A stretch of DNA of 64,000 nt from Cordia subcordata (taxonomy: Eukaryota > Streptophyta > Magnoliopsida > Boraginales > Cordiaceae): positions 1,364,001 to 1,428,000 of the forward strand of contig JAPTOF010000024.1 in the NCBI GenBank assembly GCA_028554755.1, given 5' to 3'. Below are positions 22,424 through 34,674 of the stretch, in pieces. How positions within the stretch are numbered: position 1 is the stretch's first letter; each line of letters opens with the position of its first letter. The position numbers and the translations under genes were made by a program. The notes beneath the pieces are model-generated. The model ran no database searches. It was not told the origin of the DNA and saw only the letters and a program-made list of their open reading frames with translations.

Positions 22424-23431
22424 ATGAATATAAGAATTACCCACTTCATAGCTTCCACATATAAACACAGACATGATTACAACATGGATTAGATGTGTTT
22501 AGTAATAAACAAAAATTTATACAAATGCTACTCATTTAGGAATTTAATCAAATACTTAGACATGAATGAAAAAATAACCATTTGAACAAGAAAATCAAAC
22601 ATGTATATATTCAGCCATTTAATCCCATATCATGAGTGTACATAGCTAACCCATTACATTAGCTAAATCACCCTACATAAGTCTACTCAATCATAATAAG
22701 AGATAGAATGAAAGAGAGTTTATGAAGCTTCCCTTTCATCCTAGCTAATCTTGTACAAAGCTCTTGAGGAAACTTGAGTCCGAATGTTCGTAACCCTCTA
22801 AATCTTCTTGCTTCAAGGTGATGAAATGTGTGAGAGAGTGTGTGTGATGCAGGTGAAGGCTAGGGTTAAGTGTGTGTGTGTGTGTGTGATGGGTGTGTAA
22901 AGATCCTCTCTAGAATTATCAAAAAGATCCCCCTCTTTTAGCCTGAAAATCAGGCTTTTATATCGGCTTTTCATGAACTGCCGGTTGATCGGCTTCTTCT
23001 CTTAGCTCAACCGACTTTTTGGCGGTGCTCTCTAGACTGGCTGGTCGACCGGGTCTGGAGGGGTGGTCGACCGGCTATTTTTAGCACCTCTCTGAAGTGG
23101 CCGGTCGACCAGCTCCTTCTCTTAGGTCGTCTGGCTAACTTCCTTCCTCTATTATTTGTCTTCTAGCCTCCGATGTTCTAGTTTTGACTCGTACATCTCC
23201 CATCTTCATCACCTATCATCGTTCAATCTCGATCTTAACCCAAAGTTCAGCTAAATCATTGAAAACAAGCATTCCGTGTAGCAATTTGTCTTTTAAACTC
23301 AATATGTACATTTGTTTACACTTAAGCCTATTCTTAGCAAAAGCACTACACTAATGCATCTTTTTGAACACTGAATACCTCTTAAATATTGTAAATAACA
23401 ATGCAAACACACACAAAAACACAACACATCA
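22424..23431 (-). mobile_element. 5' LTR of D, truncated
   Basis: On the minus strand it starts TGATGTGTTGTG at 23431 and matches the D 3' LTR (15955 downward) through the GTCGAC array (22980-23115). It stops near GGGTAATTCTTATATTCATG (22424-22443), about 1 kb in. From there the sequence is gag. The flanking TTACA (23432-23436) completes the duplication begun at 4909. Confidence 0.88.
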
Positions 23432-23436
23432 TTACA

Positions 23437-23501
23437 CATACTACACTACATCGATCCATGTGCTTACAAGTCTATAGGGCTTGCACTCTAGAGAGACATC
23501 A
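23437..23501 (+). mobile_element. 5' LTR of E, last part
   Basis: It resumes the E LTR after D. The end reads GGCTTGCACTCTAGAGAGAC and then ATCA. The same end occurs in the 3' LTR of E at 40792. The primer site follows. Confidence 0.88.
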
Positions 23502-23508
23502 AGTTTTT

Positions 23509-23525
23509 TGGCATTGTTGCTCGGG
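23509..23525 (+). other. Primer binding site of E (decayed)
   Basis: TGGCATTGTTGCTCGGG, compared with the Athila-type tRNA-Asp site TGGCGCCGTTGCCGGGG. The changes are mostly C-to-T and G-to-A. Confidence 0.75.
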
Positions 23526-23817
23526 TGGCATAGTGGTTTATGTTTGTTGCTTGTGTGTTTTACAAGATGCTCTTTTTTTTGTTTTGCTTTATTTTGATTA
23601 ATTTACTTTGTTAGTTGCTTATTTAGCTTTGTGTTTAGTTTTTTTTATCTTTTTGTGTTTACTTTTTGTACTTGGCATAGCTTGTTTGTTTAGCCTTCTC
23701 ATTTCGTTTTTCTTTTTGCTTTTAGTAGACCCCATAGGTTTGTAGCTTTGTTGCTATAGTTTTAGGTTATTATTGAAATTTCAAGGGTTGAAATTGCTAG
23801 AGCTAGGATAGGGTTGC

Positions 23818-25467
23818 ATGCTTGGTAAGAGATCCCTTAGGAATCCCTTAGTTCCATTTAATCCTGAACCTGATAGAATTGCTTGACACATTAGGAATTT
23901 AGAAGATCTTCTTAAGGAGATGGCCGATCCAAATAATCCTTCTATCTATCCCATTCCCCCTATGAATCCTATCCCATTGTATGATCACCATAGACACCAA
24001 GCGCAAGATCATTTTAGACAAGAGTCCCTTTAGACTGGGCCCACCCATAAATGATAAGCCAACACTTAGTTAATTCTTCCTCCCTAATGCCTTTAAGCCT
24101 AACTTGGCTATTAATATTCTGTGGTTGGGGGAGGAAAATTTTGAGATTAAGCCTAACATATTGGCTATTCTTCTTTCTTTCTTTCGAAGAAGCAATAAGA
24201 GTTCCTTGGACCATATTACTAATTTTGTAGAAATGAGTTCCACCCTTTATGTCCTTAATTGTCTCAAGAGGTCATTCGTCCTTGGTTATTCCTATTCACC
24301 CTTAAGGATAAGGCTAAGTCTTAGTTTCATTCTTTATCTAGTGGATGTTTCAAATCATGGATCGAGTTTCAACCTAGGTTCTACCAAAAATTCTTTCCCA
24401 TGGGCAAGACAGCTAACCTTAAGGCTTCCATTATGATGTTTTCCCAGCATGATCTAGAGTCCTTCCATTAGGCTTGAGAAAGGTTCAATGACCTTTTTAG
24501 ATAATGTTCTTACAACAGATATGATAAGAATGACCTACTCCAATATTTCTTTCAAGGTTTAAATGATCAAAATAGGATGATGGTTGATATTACCTCCAGT
24601 GGTATATTTTATAACTTGAAGGTGAGTGAGGCATGGGAGAAAATGGACTTGTTGGCTGAGAACTCTTTCCAAAATTCAGCTATAGATAGGTCTAGCTGGG
24701 GAGTGAAAAGAACAGGTATTCATAAGGTATGTGTGTTGCGTTCCAAGTTGTCTCATGAGACCATAGCTTGCCCTTTAGCGCCCTTATTTCTTGAGTTTAT
24801 GCAGGAGCAAGTTTGTGCTACAAAGGGATATTCTTGTGAGCACAATCCATACTCTAACATGTACAATCTGAATTTGAGGGACAACCTGAAGTTTTCTTAG
24901 AGACAGTGTCAACATGAGTCTTCTTATTCCCAACCCCAAGCCCCACACCAATAGTGACCCTGTTCTGCTAACCCCATAGGGTTTTACATTATCTTCCAAC
25001 CTAGGCTTCCTAGTGCTCCTCAGCCATCGGCATTTCCTGCTCCATTTAGTAGCCAATCCTTTAACAATGATATGATGAAGTTAATACAGTTTATTCAGAA
25101 TCTGTAGTAGGCATTAGCTAGTCAGTAGCAAGAGTTAGTAGATAATAGGCAAGAGCTAGCTATTTATAGGCAGCAGATGGCCATGTTTGAGGCACAATTA
25201 GGGCAACTTGTCACCTAGTTGACTAGGAAATTACCTTCCCAACCAAAGGTAAACCTAAGAGTCTAGTCTTGTGCCTCCATCAACACCACTTATCCCCTTC
25301 AGGCCCATGCTAAGGCCGTCACTACTCTTAGAAACAATAAGGTATTGGACAATAGAGTAGGAGTTAACTATGCAGTACCAGCACGTAGTAGTTCTTTTGA
25401 GTCTAGAGAGCCTGATTGTAGCCCTGCAGAAAGAGGTCCTACTGAGAGAGTTGAGCCTGTTAGAGAT
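23818..25467 (+). pseudogene. E gag (broken)
   Basis: The start resembles G: MLGKRSLRNPLVPFNPEPDR. Then come AMADPNN-like sequence, the gag core (NFEIKPNILAILLSFFRRSN, LDHITNFVEMSSTLYV), a segment at 24577-24900 (YNLKVSEAWEKMDLLAENSF) and the knuckle remnant CVLRSKLSHETIAC, where the second Cys is Arg. The Gln-rich tail has many CAG/CAA-to-stop changes (25100-25180: CAGTAGCAAGAG-like runs). It is cut at 25467 (..GTTAGAGAT) by the G insertion and resumes at 37861 (GAGACCATGGAGAAAG). F, at 9040, has the uninterrupted version. Confidence 0.88.
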
Positions 25468-27266
25468 TGATGTCGTGTTACGAGAGCAAGCTCTGAAAGA
25501 CCCGCAAGCGTACGGATCGTGCAATATAGTGGGTACGAGTGCAGGTGTCGAACCACAGAGAGGCGTGAATAATGTGAATGAATCCTATGCTTGATGTTCT
25601 AAAAGGAGCTAAAAAGACAGATCTAACTAGGTGAATTTCTTCTTGTGAGATTTTGGATTATTGGGAGCTCTATGTAAACGAAATAAAACTAAACTATGAA
25701 TAAAAACAAATGGAAACGCAAGTTGATTAAGAGGAAACTAACAATTGAAAAGGGATAGGGTAACTTCGACTTATGAATGGGTAATTCTATACTCAAATGC
25801 TACGGGACTAAGGGATGATGGCTAACTATCATAAGTGCACTTAACTAGGTTGCTAGTTAATGTCCTGATTTCCCCCTAGGACTCGGTGCGGGTCCGTCCC
25901 TAGGCGGCTCCTCCTAGAGCTACGGCGTGGTCCTTATGACCTAGGGCCTCAAGATTGACTAACTAACTTCCTAGGTGGCTTAGAATGAACCTACCTTAGT
26001 ACCTAAACCGTTGGCTGGGTTTAAAGCCAAGACCTAGTGTTGCTAAGGTCGACTAAATCTATCCTGAAACCTATTGGCTGGATTTAAAGCCAAAGGAGGC
26101 TCGATCTAGACTAGCCCTAAATTATACTTCGTCATTCTAAAGTCACTACAGCAGGATTTCACCTGCTAGCGCGTGCATAAAATGCAATATTAAAGTTATG
26201 CTCATTACTAGGCATGAAAATACGCATATAGACATGAATAAAAGCATTACCCACTTCATATCATCCACATATAAACACATAGACATGAGTATAACATGGA
26301 TTAGATGTGTTTAGTAACAAACAAACTTCAATTTGTTTACATGTTACTCATCTAGGCATTTTATCAAACACATAGACATGAATGAAAGAACACCCAATTA
26401 AACAAGACAAATCAAAACATATATATATATATATATATATATATTCAGCCACCATATCCCATATCATAAGAGTATAAAATCAACCCATTACATAAGTTTA
26501 ATCACCCTATACAACCCTACTCAGACATAATGGAAAATAGAATGAAAGAGATATAACGAAACTCCCCTTTCATCCTAGCGAATTTAGAACACAACTTGTG
26601 AACAATCTTGATTCCAAAGCGTTTGAATCCTCCCAACTAAGCTTGGTTCTTGGTGAAAAGTGTGTGACAAGGGTGTGGGAGGCGGCTAGAGATTAGGGTT
26701 AAATGTGTGAAAGGTTAGGTGTGAAGTACGTGTTTTTGCTCCTCCCTAAATTCTTCCGCATCGGGCTTTATTTATAGGTTCGCGCATAGCCGGTCGACCG
26801 GCCTCTGGAATACTCGACCGGCTTTCTAGTGGAGCTCTCTGGAGTGGCCGGTCGACCTAGCCGGTCGGCTGGCTCTTGAAGGAGGGTCGTCCGGCTTTTT
26901 GATGAAGCTTTCTGGAGTGGCTGGTCGACCTAGACGGTCGACCGGCTCTGTTTCCTTGGTCGTCCGGCTGACTTCCTTCATCAAATTTTGATCTCTTCGG
27001 CCTTTGGTCTTCTCTCTTGGCCCCATACATGTCCCATCTTCATCACCTTTCATCGTCCAGTCTTTATCTTAACTCAGAGTTCACCTAAATCATTGAAAAC
27101 AAGCAATTAGTGTAGCAATTTACCTCTTAAACTCAATATGCACATTTGTTCACGCTTAAGCCTATTCCTATCAAAAGTACTACACTAATGCATCATTATA
27201 AGCATTCAACACCTCTAAAATATAAGTAAATGGCAATGCAAACACACACCAAATCACAACTCATCA
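25468..27266 (-). mobile_element. 3' LTR of G
   Basis: The plus strand starts TGATGTCGTGTTACGAGAGC and ends ACAACTCATCA. It has a (TA)n tract at 26419-26445 and a GTCGAC array at 26790-26950. Compared with the 5' LTR (34675-36441), it has a longer TA tract, an extra GGTCGACC unit near 26925-26950, and lacks one near 26795. The array units therefore vary between the two LTRs of one element. Confidence 0.93.
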
Positions 27267-28640
27267 ACACCCCCAAACCTTCTCCTTGCTTGTCCTCAAG
27301 CAAGCTCAGTCTTAAATTTTATCTCTAAAGCTGATACAATGGATTGCCTAAAGGACTGACTCGCTATCAGTATTAATTTGAGAAACATGAAGGGGCATTC
27401 CTATTGTGAAGAGATCCCTAAGCCTCTTTGGATCTTCCCTCTACTCATAAGGGGTCTCGTTCCTTATGGAAATTTCCCAAGTAGCCAATCCACCACAAAC
27501 CTAGGATTCTAACTCACGTACTCAGATTATTGATATTTCGTGCTCCCTCAACTCACATGGCCTCCCTAACATACACCAAGCCTCAAAGATAAGAAGAGAG
27601 AGTATACCAACACAATGGCTTTTTATAAGCCTTATTCACATGTCTACAAAGATGATAACTTGTGCTAAGTTGACATTGTGTCACTTATGCACTTATTCAC
27701 TAACTTTTAGGTGCCTTTGGCTTTTTCTCTTTTTCACTTCATTGATTTTTGCACCTTTTTGCCCTTCTTTTTTTTTTTTTTTTACAATTTCAATTGCTTT
27801 GTATTGTGTTCTCAAAAATGAAGAAAAAGAAAAGCTTAGGCATATCAACAAGAACCAATCAAGGAAGGGGCACTCACATCAATAACTCTTTTTCAACACT
27901 CTTTCCTACCAAGCTATGGGGTGGCTACAAGGGTTATTCTTTTAAGGTTCTCACTCCTCACAACTTTTAAGGGCATCCCCTCCAAGACTTATTTTTCAAA
28001 CCACTCTATTCATTCCCCCACAATGCCTCTCATCTTCATAAATCAATAGAGTCAATCACAAAAGCCAACACAATGATCAACAAAGAAATAAATGACTCTA
28101 TATGCATCAAAATTGAAAATTTTGAAAAATTTTCACCATTTATATGCATGATGCAATTTACCCTAAGTAAAATATAACAAGAAAACCAAACTCCCACACC
28201 CCCAAACCTGAACTTTGCTTGTCCTCAAGTAGAAAGAGCAAAGCACAACAAAAACAAACAAATCGTCATTACAAAACAAGTAAGGGTGGTGGGGATAGTG
28301 TGCAAATAGGGGGGACAAGTGGAGAAAGGATAGATACAACCTTGCATTTTCTTCAAAGCTTTCCATGCCAACGATAAATCACCATACTACTAATCCTGTA
28401 ACTCACAATTCATAAACACTCACAAAGAAAACAAGATTAGTAGCATTGCCTATGCATACTTGCATTGGCATGAGCAGTGGTGTATCTTATGGGACAAAGG
28501 ATTGGGATTCACACTTTGGGTTGGGTGCAAGAAAGATAAAAGAAAGAAAATAAAAAGAAACGAAAGTAAAACCAATGCAAAACTACAAAATTGAACCTAG
28601 GTTGCCTCCTAGTAGCGCTAACCACCAAGCCGTCACCGTG
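27267..28640 (-). other. 3' non-coding region of G with polypurine tracts
   Basis: The minus strand shows the terminal polypurine tract (27267-27290, GGAGAAGGTTTGGGGGTGT before TGATGAG). It also shows the 37-base conserved block (27654-27690, one difference from D and F), CTACCAAGCTATGGGGTGGC (near 27906), and the internal polypurine-like block (about 28185-28230: GCAAAGTTCAGG then TTTGGGGGTGTGGGAG). No env-like frame is present. Confidence 0.78.
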
Positions 28641-28657
28641 CAAATACCATCTCATCT

Positions 28658-31399
28658 TCAACTTCCATAGACGGGATCCTGAAGCTTTAAAACCTCCACA
28701 CGAGCCATGCTCAGATCATATGCGTGCTTCAGGCGTTGCCCATTCACCGTCAACTCTCGGTCACCCTTCAAGTCTTTAATCTTGACTGCTCCGGAAGGAT
28801 AGGCAATCATCACCTCATATGGACCATCCCATCTCGTCTTAAGCTTACCTGGAAAAAGCTTCAGTCGTGAGTTAAACAACCAAACTTTATCCGAGGGAGA
28901 GAATGATTCCTTAATAATGTGTTTATCATGAATTCTCTTCATCCTATCCTTATAAAGTTTAGCGTTCTCATATGCCTCGAATCTAAGCTCTTCCAATTCC
29001 GCTAGGTTTAGCCTCCTTTTCTCACCTGTTCTCGCCATGTCAAAAGTTAGGGCTTTGATTGCCCAATACGCTCTATGCTCAAGTTCTACTGGCAAGTGAC
29101 AAGCTTTACCGAAAACCAATCTATATGGAGACATACCAATAGGAGTCTTAAAGGTGGTACGGTAGGCCCACAAAGCATCATTTAACCTAATAGACCAATC
29201 TTTTCTATCGGGCCTAGCCGTTTTCTCTAAAATGTGTTTGATCTCTCTATTGGACACCTCAACTTGTCCACTAGTCTACGGGTGATAAGGAGTGGCTACT
29301 TTATGGGTGACTGAATATTTCCTCAACAAGGCCTCTAAAGTCCTATGGTGAAAATGCAAACCCCCATCACTAATTAAGACCCTAGGGACTCCAAATCTAG
29401 AGAAAATGTTCTCTTTAATAAACTTAACCACTATCCTATGGTCATTAGTGTGTGTAGGAATAGCCTCAACCCATTTGGACACATAATCAACGGCCACTAA
29501 AATGTACTGACACCCAAAGGAAGGTGGAAATAGACCTATGAAGTCTATACCCCAAACATCGAACAACTCACAAGGAAGAATAGGGGATAAAGACATCATG
29601 TTTCTCCTAGAGATGGACCCAGATTGTTGACATCTAAAACACTTCTTGCAATATTCCTGGGCATCCCTAAAGAGAGTAGGCCAAAATCGTCCACTTTGCA
29701 AGACCTTCGCGGCAGTCTTCTTCCCACTAAAATGACCCCCACACCCCTCATCATGACATATGCTCAACACACTCTCAAACTCCTCCTCAGGCACACACCG
29801 GCGAATCATTTGATCCGCACACACTTTGAAAAGATAGGGGTCCTCCCAAAAGAAATGCCTAACTTGTGCTAGGAACCTATCTTTTTCTCTTTTCTCCCAA
29901 TGGGAAGGAAAACGCCCTGTGGCAAGATAATTGACAATATGAGCGAACCAAGGTGTGTGATGGGAGACAGCAAATAATTGCTCATCAGGGAATGAATCAT
30001 GAAAAGGGGCTGGATCATTAGAAGGCTCGTTAACAAGACGGGAAAGATGATCCGCAACTAAGTTTTCTCTACCCTTCTTATCCCTAATTTCTATGTCAAA
30101 CTCTTGAAGGAGGAGCAACCACCTAATCAAGCGGGGCTTAGATTCTTTCTTGGACAACAAATACTTCAAGGCCGCATGATCGGTGTAGACAATCACTTTG
30201 GATCCCAGGATGTATGACCTAAACTTGTCAAGAGAGAAGACTATCGCTAGAAGCTCTTTTTCCATAGTGGTATAATTCTTTTGCGCTTTATCAAGAGTCT
30301 TGCTAGCATAGTATACAACATGGGGCAACTTATCCTTCCTTTGACCTAAAACAGCTCCTATTGCATAATCGGATGCATCACACATAACCTCAAATGGGAG
30401 GCTGTAGTTAGGTGGTTGGATAATTAGGGATGTAGACAATAAGGATTTAAGCCTATTGAAAGTTCTAACACATTCATCATCAAAGTCAAAAGGAACATCT
30501 TGTGCTAGGAGCCTAGACAAGGGACGTGCAATGTGACTAAAATCCTTAATGAATTTACGATAAAATCCTGCATGTCCTAGAAAAGATCTAACATCCTTGA
30601 CACACTTAGAGACAAGCAACTTTTCAATTAGTTCAACCTTAGCTGGGTCGACTTGAATTCCATTAGATGATACAACATGACCCAACACTATCCCTCGTTG
30701 CACCATGAAGTGGGATTTCTCCCAACTTAACACTAGGTTCTTCTCCACACATCGGTCTAAGACTAAGGAGAGATGACTCAAGCACTCATCATAGCTTTCT
30801 CCAATGACTGAGAAATCATCCATGAAAATCTCTAAATGTCTCTCAATCATGTCACTAAAAATGGCCATCATACATCTCTGAAAAGTCACTGGGGCATTAC
30901 AAAGACCGAAGGGCATTCTCCTATAAGCAAAAGTGCCATAGGGACAAGTAAATGTGGTCTTTTCATGGTCCTCGGGAAACACAGGGATCTGATTATAGCC
31001 CGAATAGCCATCTAGAAAACAATAGTAGCTATGCCCAGCTACTCTATCTAAGATCTGGTCAAAAAAAGGCAACGGGAAATGATCCTTCCTAGTTTTGGAG
31101 TTGAGCTTCCTATAGTCAATACAAACTCTCTATCCCGTGGGAGTACGTGTAGGGATAAGCTCTTCTCTCTCATTCTCCACAACTGTGATCCCGGACTTCT
31201 TAGGTACTACTTGGACCGAGCTAACCCACCTACTGTCGGAGATTGGATAAATAATGCCTGCATCTAAAAGCTTAATGATCTCCTTCTTAACTACTTCGCT
31301 CATGTGTGGGTTTAACCTTCTCTGCATTTCCCTAGAAGGAATGGCTCCATCCTCAAGGTGAATACGATGCATACAAACAGAAGGGTCTATACCTCGCAA
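28658..31399 (-). pseudogene. G pol: RT, RNase H and integrase (two stops)
   Basis: One minus-strand frame runs 31399-28658. The RT N-terminus has RGIDPSVCMHRIHLEDGAIP, RRLNPHMS and LLDAGIIYPISDSRWVSSVQ. The 598-codon stretch (31072-29276) holds RT with FMDD at 30815-30826 and [16 protein letters not shown]. It also has RNase H ([32 protein letters not shown]), the zinc-binding module ([24 protein letters not shown]), and integrase Asp residues in WGIDFIG and [10 protein letters not shown] single TAG at the expected Gln (YHP-stop-TSGQVE, near 29275) separates the third catalytic residue, which is still present. The other stop replaces Trp in TPTGWRV (31128-31130). The C-terminus ends KLQDPVYGS at 28658. 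Confidence 0.95.
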
Positions 31400-31425
31400 A
31401 TCGTCAATTTTCCACCCTATATAGC

Positions 31426-32946
31426 CTAACTATGTTTCCTAAGGACCTCTAAGAGACGCTTCTCATTCTCACTAGAAAGATCGGAAGCTATGATGACCGG
31501 AAGGGTCTCACTAGAGCCTAGGAATGCATACTTCAAATGATCCAGAAGGGGTTTGAGCTCTAAAGAAGGGCTAGGCCCAACCAAGGGGGGCTTATCCTCA
31601 GCATCATCAATGCGTACATCACTAGAACTGGGACTAGAAGGATTACCCTCAAGTGACTTATTAATCAAATAGCTCTCAATCAAGGAAGTAGAAGCTACAC
31701 ATTTCTTCTCTACGGTCTCCAAATCAAAACTAGAAATCAATTCCTCAAATTTCCTCAAATCATCTCCATCAGTCATAGTCTTTTCTATAAAATCCTCAAT
31801 GCAAGAATCAATCACATCCACTCTAAAGCACTCTTCTCCATCCGCCTCTCCTATACTCGCCCTATTTATCGCCTCTGTAACCTTCATAGTGGATTTCAAA
31901 TTCCCAAATTTCATCTCCAATACCCCCGACCTATAATGGATAATAGCATCTGCGGTGGCAAGGAAGGGGTGACCTAGAAGAATGGGTGTAGAATGTCTAG
32001 AGTCGTGTCCCAAATCCATATCTAACACTATGAAGTCAACAGGGTACACAAACTCACCTACCTGAACCATAACGTCCTCTATCACACCCTTAGGTCTACG
32101 CTCAGACCTATCAGTTAGCTGAAGAGTAACATACGTGGGAGACAACTCACCTAGACCTAGCTACTGATAGACAGAGTGGGGAATAAGATTCACACTAGAT
32201 CCTAAATCTAATAAGGCGTGATCAATTTGTGTCTCACGGATCCTACAAGGAATAGTGAAGGCTCCGGGGTCACTCATCTTGGGCGAAAGGCCCGAGGTAC
32301 AAATACTACTCACCTTCTCCGTAAGCCTCACCTTCTTAGGAATTTTCGATGACTTACGTTTCCTTGTACAAAGATCCTTAAAGAACTTAGAGTAAGATGG
32401 GATGGAAGTGATCGCATCTATCAAAGGAAGATTGACCTTAAAATCTTTGAGATGCTCTAAAATCTTGAAGAACCTAGAATCCTCACTAGGTGTAGGTCTC
32501 TCTAAAGCGAATGGAAAAGGAACTCTAGGCTCTATATCTATAGATGCATGAGAGTCATCCATGGGCTCTTTTCCCTCCCTATGTGGTCGGGAAGTACTAA
32601 TCTCTCCCTGATCTCTAATGGTCTCATTTCTCTCAACAGGACTCTTTCTAGAATTTCCCCCAACAAGGTTACCATGTTGTGCTCTAGGCTCGGAAAGACC
32701 ACTAGGTGCAAGCACTGCAGAGTCAACTCCTACCCTATTATCCACTACCCGACCGCTTCTAAGAGTAGTGACGACCTTAGCTTGGGCCTGAGAGGGATAA
32801 GTGGTATCGGTGGAGGAACAGGATTGGACTCTAGGGTTTACCTCCGGCTGGGAAGGCAATTTCCCGGGGTCTCTAGCGCTTAATTGACTAGCAATCTGTC
32901 CTAACTGTGCCTCAAACCTCGCCATTTGCTGCCTATTTTCTGCCAA
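31426..32946 (-). pseudogene. G gag C-terminus, protease and linker
   Basis: A single minus-strand frame with one stop. Residues from 32946: gag tail (MAENRQQMARFEAQLGQIAS..), then IDAITSIPSYSKFFKDLC, FTIPCRIRETQ and the protease loop HALLDLGSSVNLIPHSVYQ (about 32161-32223). A TAG follows where Gln is expected, then LGLGELSPTYVTLQLTDRSE, FVYPVDFIVLDMDLGHDSR, LLGHPFLATADAIIHYR, the linker, HLKYAFLGSSETLPVIIASD, and LLEVLRK, where a frameshift leads into the RT frame. The active-site loop is intact. Confidence 0.93.
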
Positions 32947-33124
32947 TTCCTGTTGCTGGCTAGCTAACGCCTGTTGCTGATTCTAAATAAACTGCATTAT
33001 CTTCATCGTGTCATTGCTAGGAGGTTGGCTACTAGAGGAGCGGTAAAGCCGAGGTTGAGGAGCACTAGTAAGGCAGGGGTTGATTCGGATGATAGAAACA
33101 CAGGGGATATTGAGGACGGGGTCG

Positions 33125-34400
33125 CTACTGAGGTGGAACTTGAGAATGTGAACTAGACTCATGCTGTCCTTGTCTCCAAGAAAATTTTGGGTTGTCCCTC
33201 CAACCTGGATTGTATGTGTTCGAGTATGGATTGTACTCATGAGAATAACCTTGTGTGGCACATACTTGCTCTTTCATGAATTCAGGAATTTGGGATGCTA
33301 AAGGGCAAGCCATAGTCTCATGAGATGACTCGGAGCACAATGCACAAACTTCAACAACTAAAGGGCGGAGGAGAACCTAAAGAACTAGTCCTATGACCTT
33401 GAGATGAAATGGACAAGGAAATGAATTGATCTAGTTTATTTGTTAAAGCCTCGACCTTAGAGGGTAAGTCTGAAGAAATTCCAACCTCACTAACACTTCT
33501 CTTATTACCCCCTCGACTAGACCTTTCCATTGCAAAATTTTGAAATGAATTCTCAACCATCATTTCTATTTTCTTCCATGCCTCAATTGGTCTTAAAAGA
33601 TAGAAACCACCACCGGAGGCGGCATTGACCATCATCCTATTTTGTTCATTTAGGCCTCGAAAGAAGTATTGCATTAGGTCATGATTGCCGTATCCATGGT
33701 GTGGACATTGTCTAAGAAGATCTTTGAACCTCTCCCAAGCTTCATGAAAAGATTCTAGGTCATGTTGGGAGAAAGTCATAATGGCAGTCCTAAGATCGGC
33801 TGTCTTGGCCATGGGATAAAATTTCTAGAAGAACTTAGATTGAAGCTCAGCCCATGTAGTAATGAACCCATTAGGTAAGGAGTGCAACCAAGTCCTAGCC
33901 TCCTCTTTAAGAGAGAAAGGAAACAATCTTAGATGTATGACCTCTTGGGAGACATTGGGGACATGTAGAGTGGAACTCATTTCAACAAAATCAGTAATAT
34001 GATCAAGAGGACTCTCATTGCTTCTCCCGTAAAAGGAGGGAAGCATAGCCAACATATTAGGCTTAATCTCGAAGTTCGTCCCCCCCAAACCCGGAATTTG
34101 AATAGCCGAATTGGGCTCAAAGGTTTCGGGGAGAAAGAATTGCCTAAGAGTGGGTTCCTCATCTATATGTGGATCCGGTCTACAGGTCTCTTGTCTAAAA
34201 TGAGCTTGGGCTTGATGCCCAATGTGCTCATGAGGTGGAATGGGATTCATTGGGGGATTGGGTGGATTATGAGGATGATTGGGATCGGTCATCTCCTCAG
34301 GAAGAGCTCTTAAATTCCTGAAACGTCTAATGATTCTTTCGGGTTCGGGATTAAGAGGAACTAGGGGATTCCTAAGGGATCTCCTACCACGCATGCACAA
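33125..34400 (-). pseudogene. G gag (Athila type), nearly intact
   Basis: The first 191 codons (34400-33825) start MCMRGRRSLRNPLVPLNPEP and include a Pro/His-rich stretch (PNHPHNPPNPPMNPIPP). The capsid core follows (FEIKPNMLAMLPSFYGRSN, LDHITDFVEMSSTLHVPNVS, LFPFSLKEEARTWLHSLPNG). A TAG replaces Gln after LQSKFF. The same frame continues (33812-33351: MAKTADLRTAIMTFSQHDLE, YGNHDLMQYFFRGLNEQN). A one-base shift near 33355 moves the zinc knuckle CALCSESSHETMAC (C-x2-C-x4-H-x4-C) to another frame. The segment to 33125 ends PPQ-stop-RP. Confidence 0.93.
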
Positions 34401-34652
34401 ACTATCCTAACTCCGACCACTTCAACCCCTGAAAACTTCAATATTCCTACACTACAACAAATAATCCACAATCCTAAAAAGTCTACTAAAAAAAATAAAG
34501 TCAAAAGCTGAAATAAACCAACAAAAAAAAAAAAACTAAAACAAGATAATGTAAGCAGTAAACAAAATAAGTAAAAACTAAACAAACTATAAAGAAAAAG
34601 CAAGAAAAGCAATTATCAAAACACACAAGCACAGAATTCAAATCATCATGCC

Positions 34653-34668
34653 TCCCATCATGGCGCCA
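34653..34668 (-). other. Primer binding site of G (divergent)
   Basis: The minus strand reads AGTTTTTGGCGCC after the LTR, and the site is TGGCGCCATGATGGGA. Only the first seven bases, plus a GGGA end, match the tRNA-Asp type seen in F. Either the site decayed or another tRNA was used. Confidence 0.65.
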
Positions 34669-34674
34669 AAAACT

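Larger units (their letters stand above)
4914..23431 (-). mobile_element. Athila-type LTR retrotransposon D (minus strand)
   Basis: A perfect 5-base duplication TTACA flanks it (4909-4913 and 23432-23436). Left to right it holds the end of its 3' LTR (4914-4958), the inserted element F (4959-14332), the rest of the 3' LTR (14333-15955), the 3' non-coding region (15956-17340), integrase back to gag (17340-22422) and a truncated 5' LTR (22424-23431). A deletion fused the middle of the 5' LTR to gag codons and removed the primer site and gag start. About 140 bases of the 3' LTR are also missing where F sits. Confidence 0.88.
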
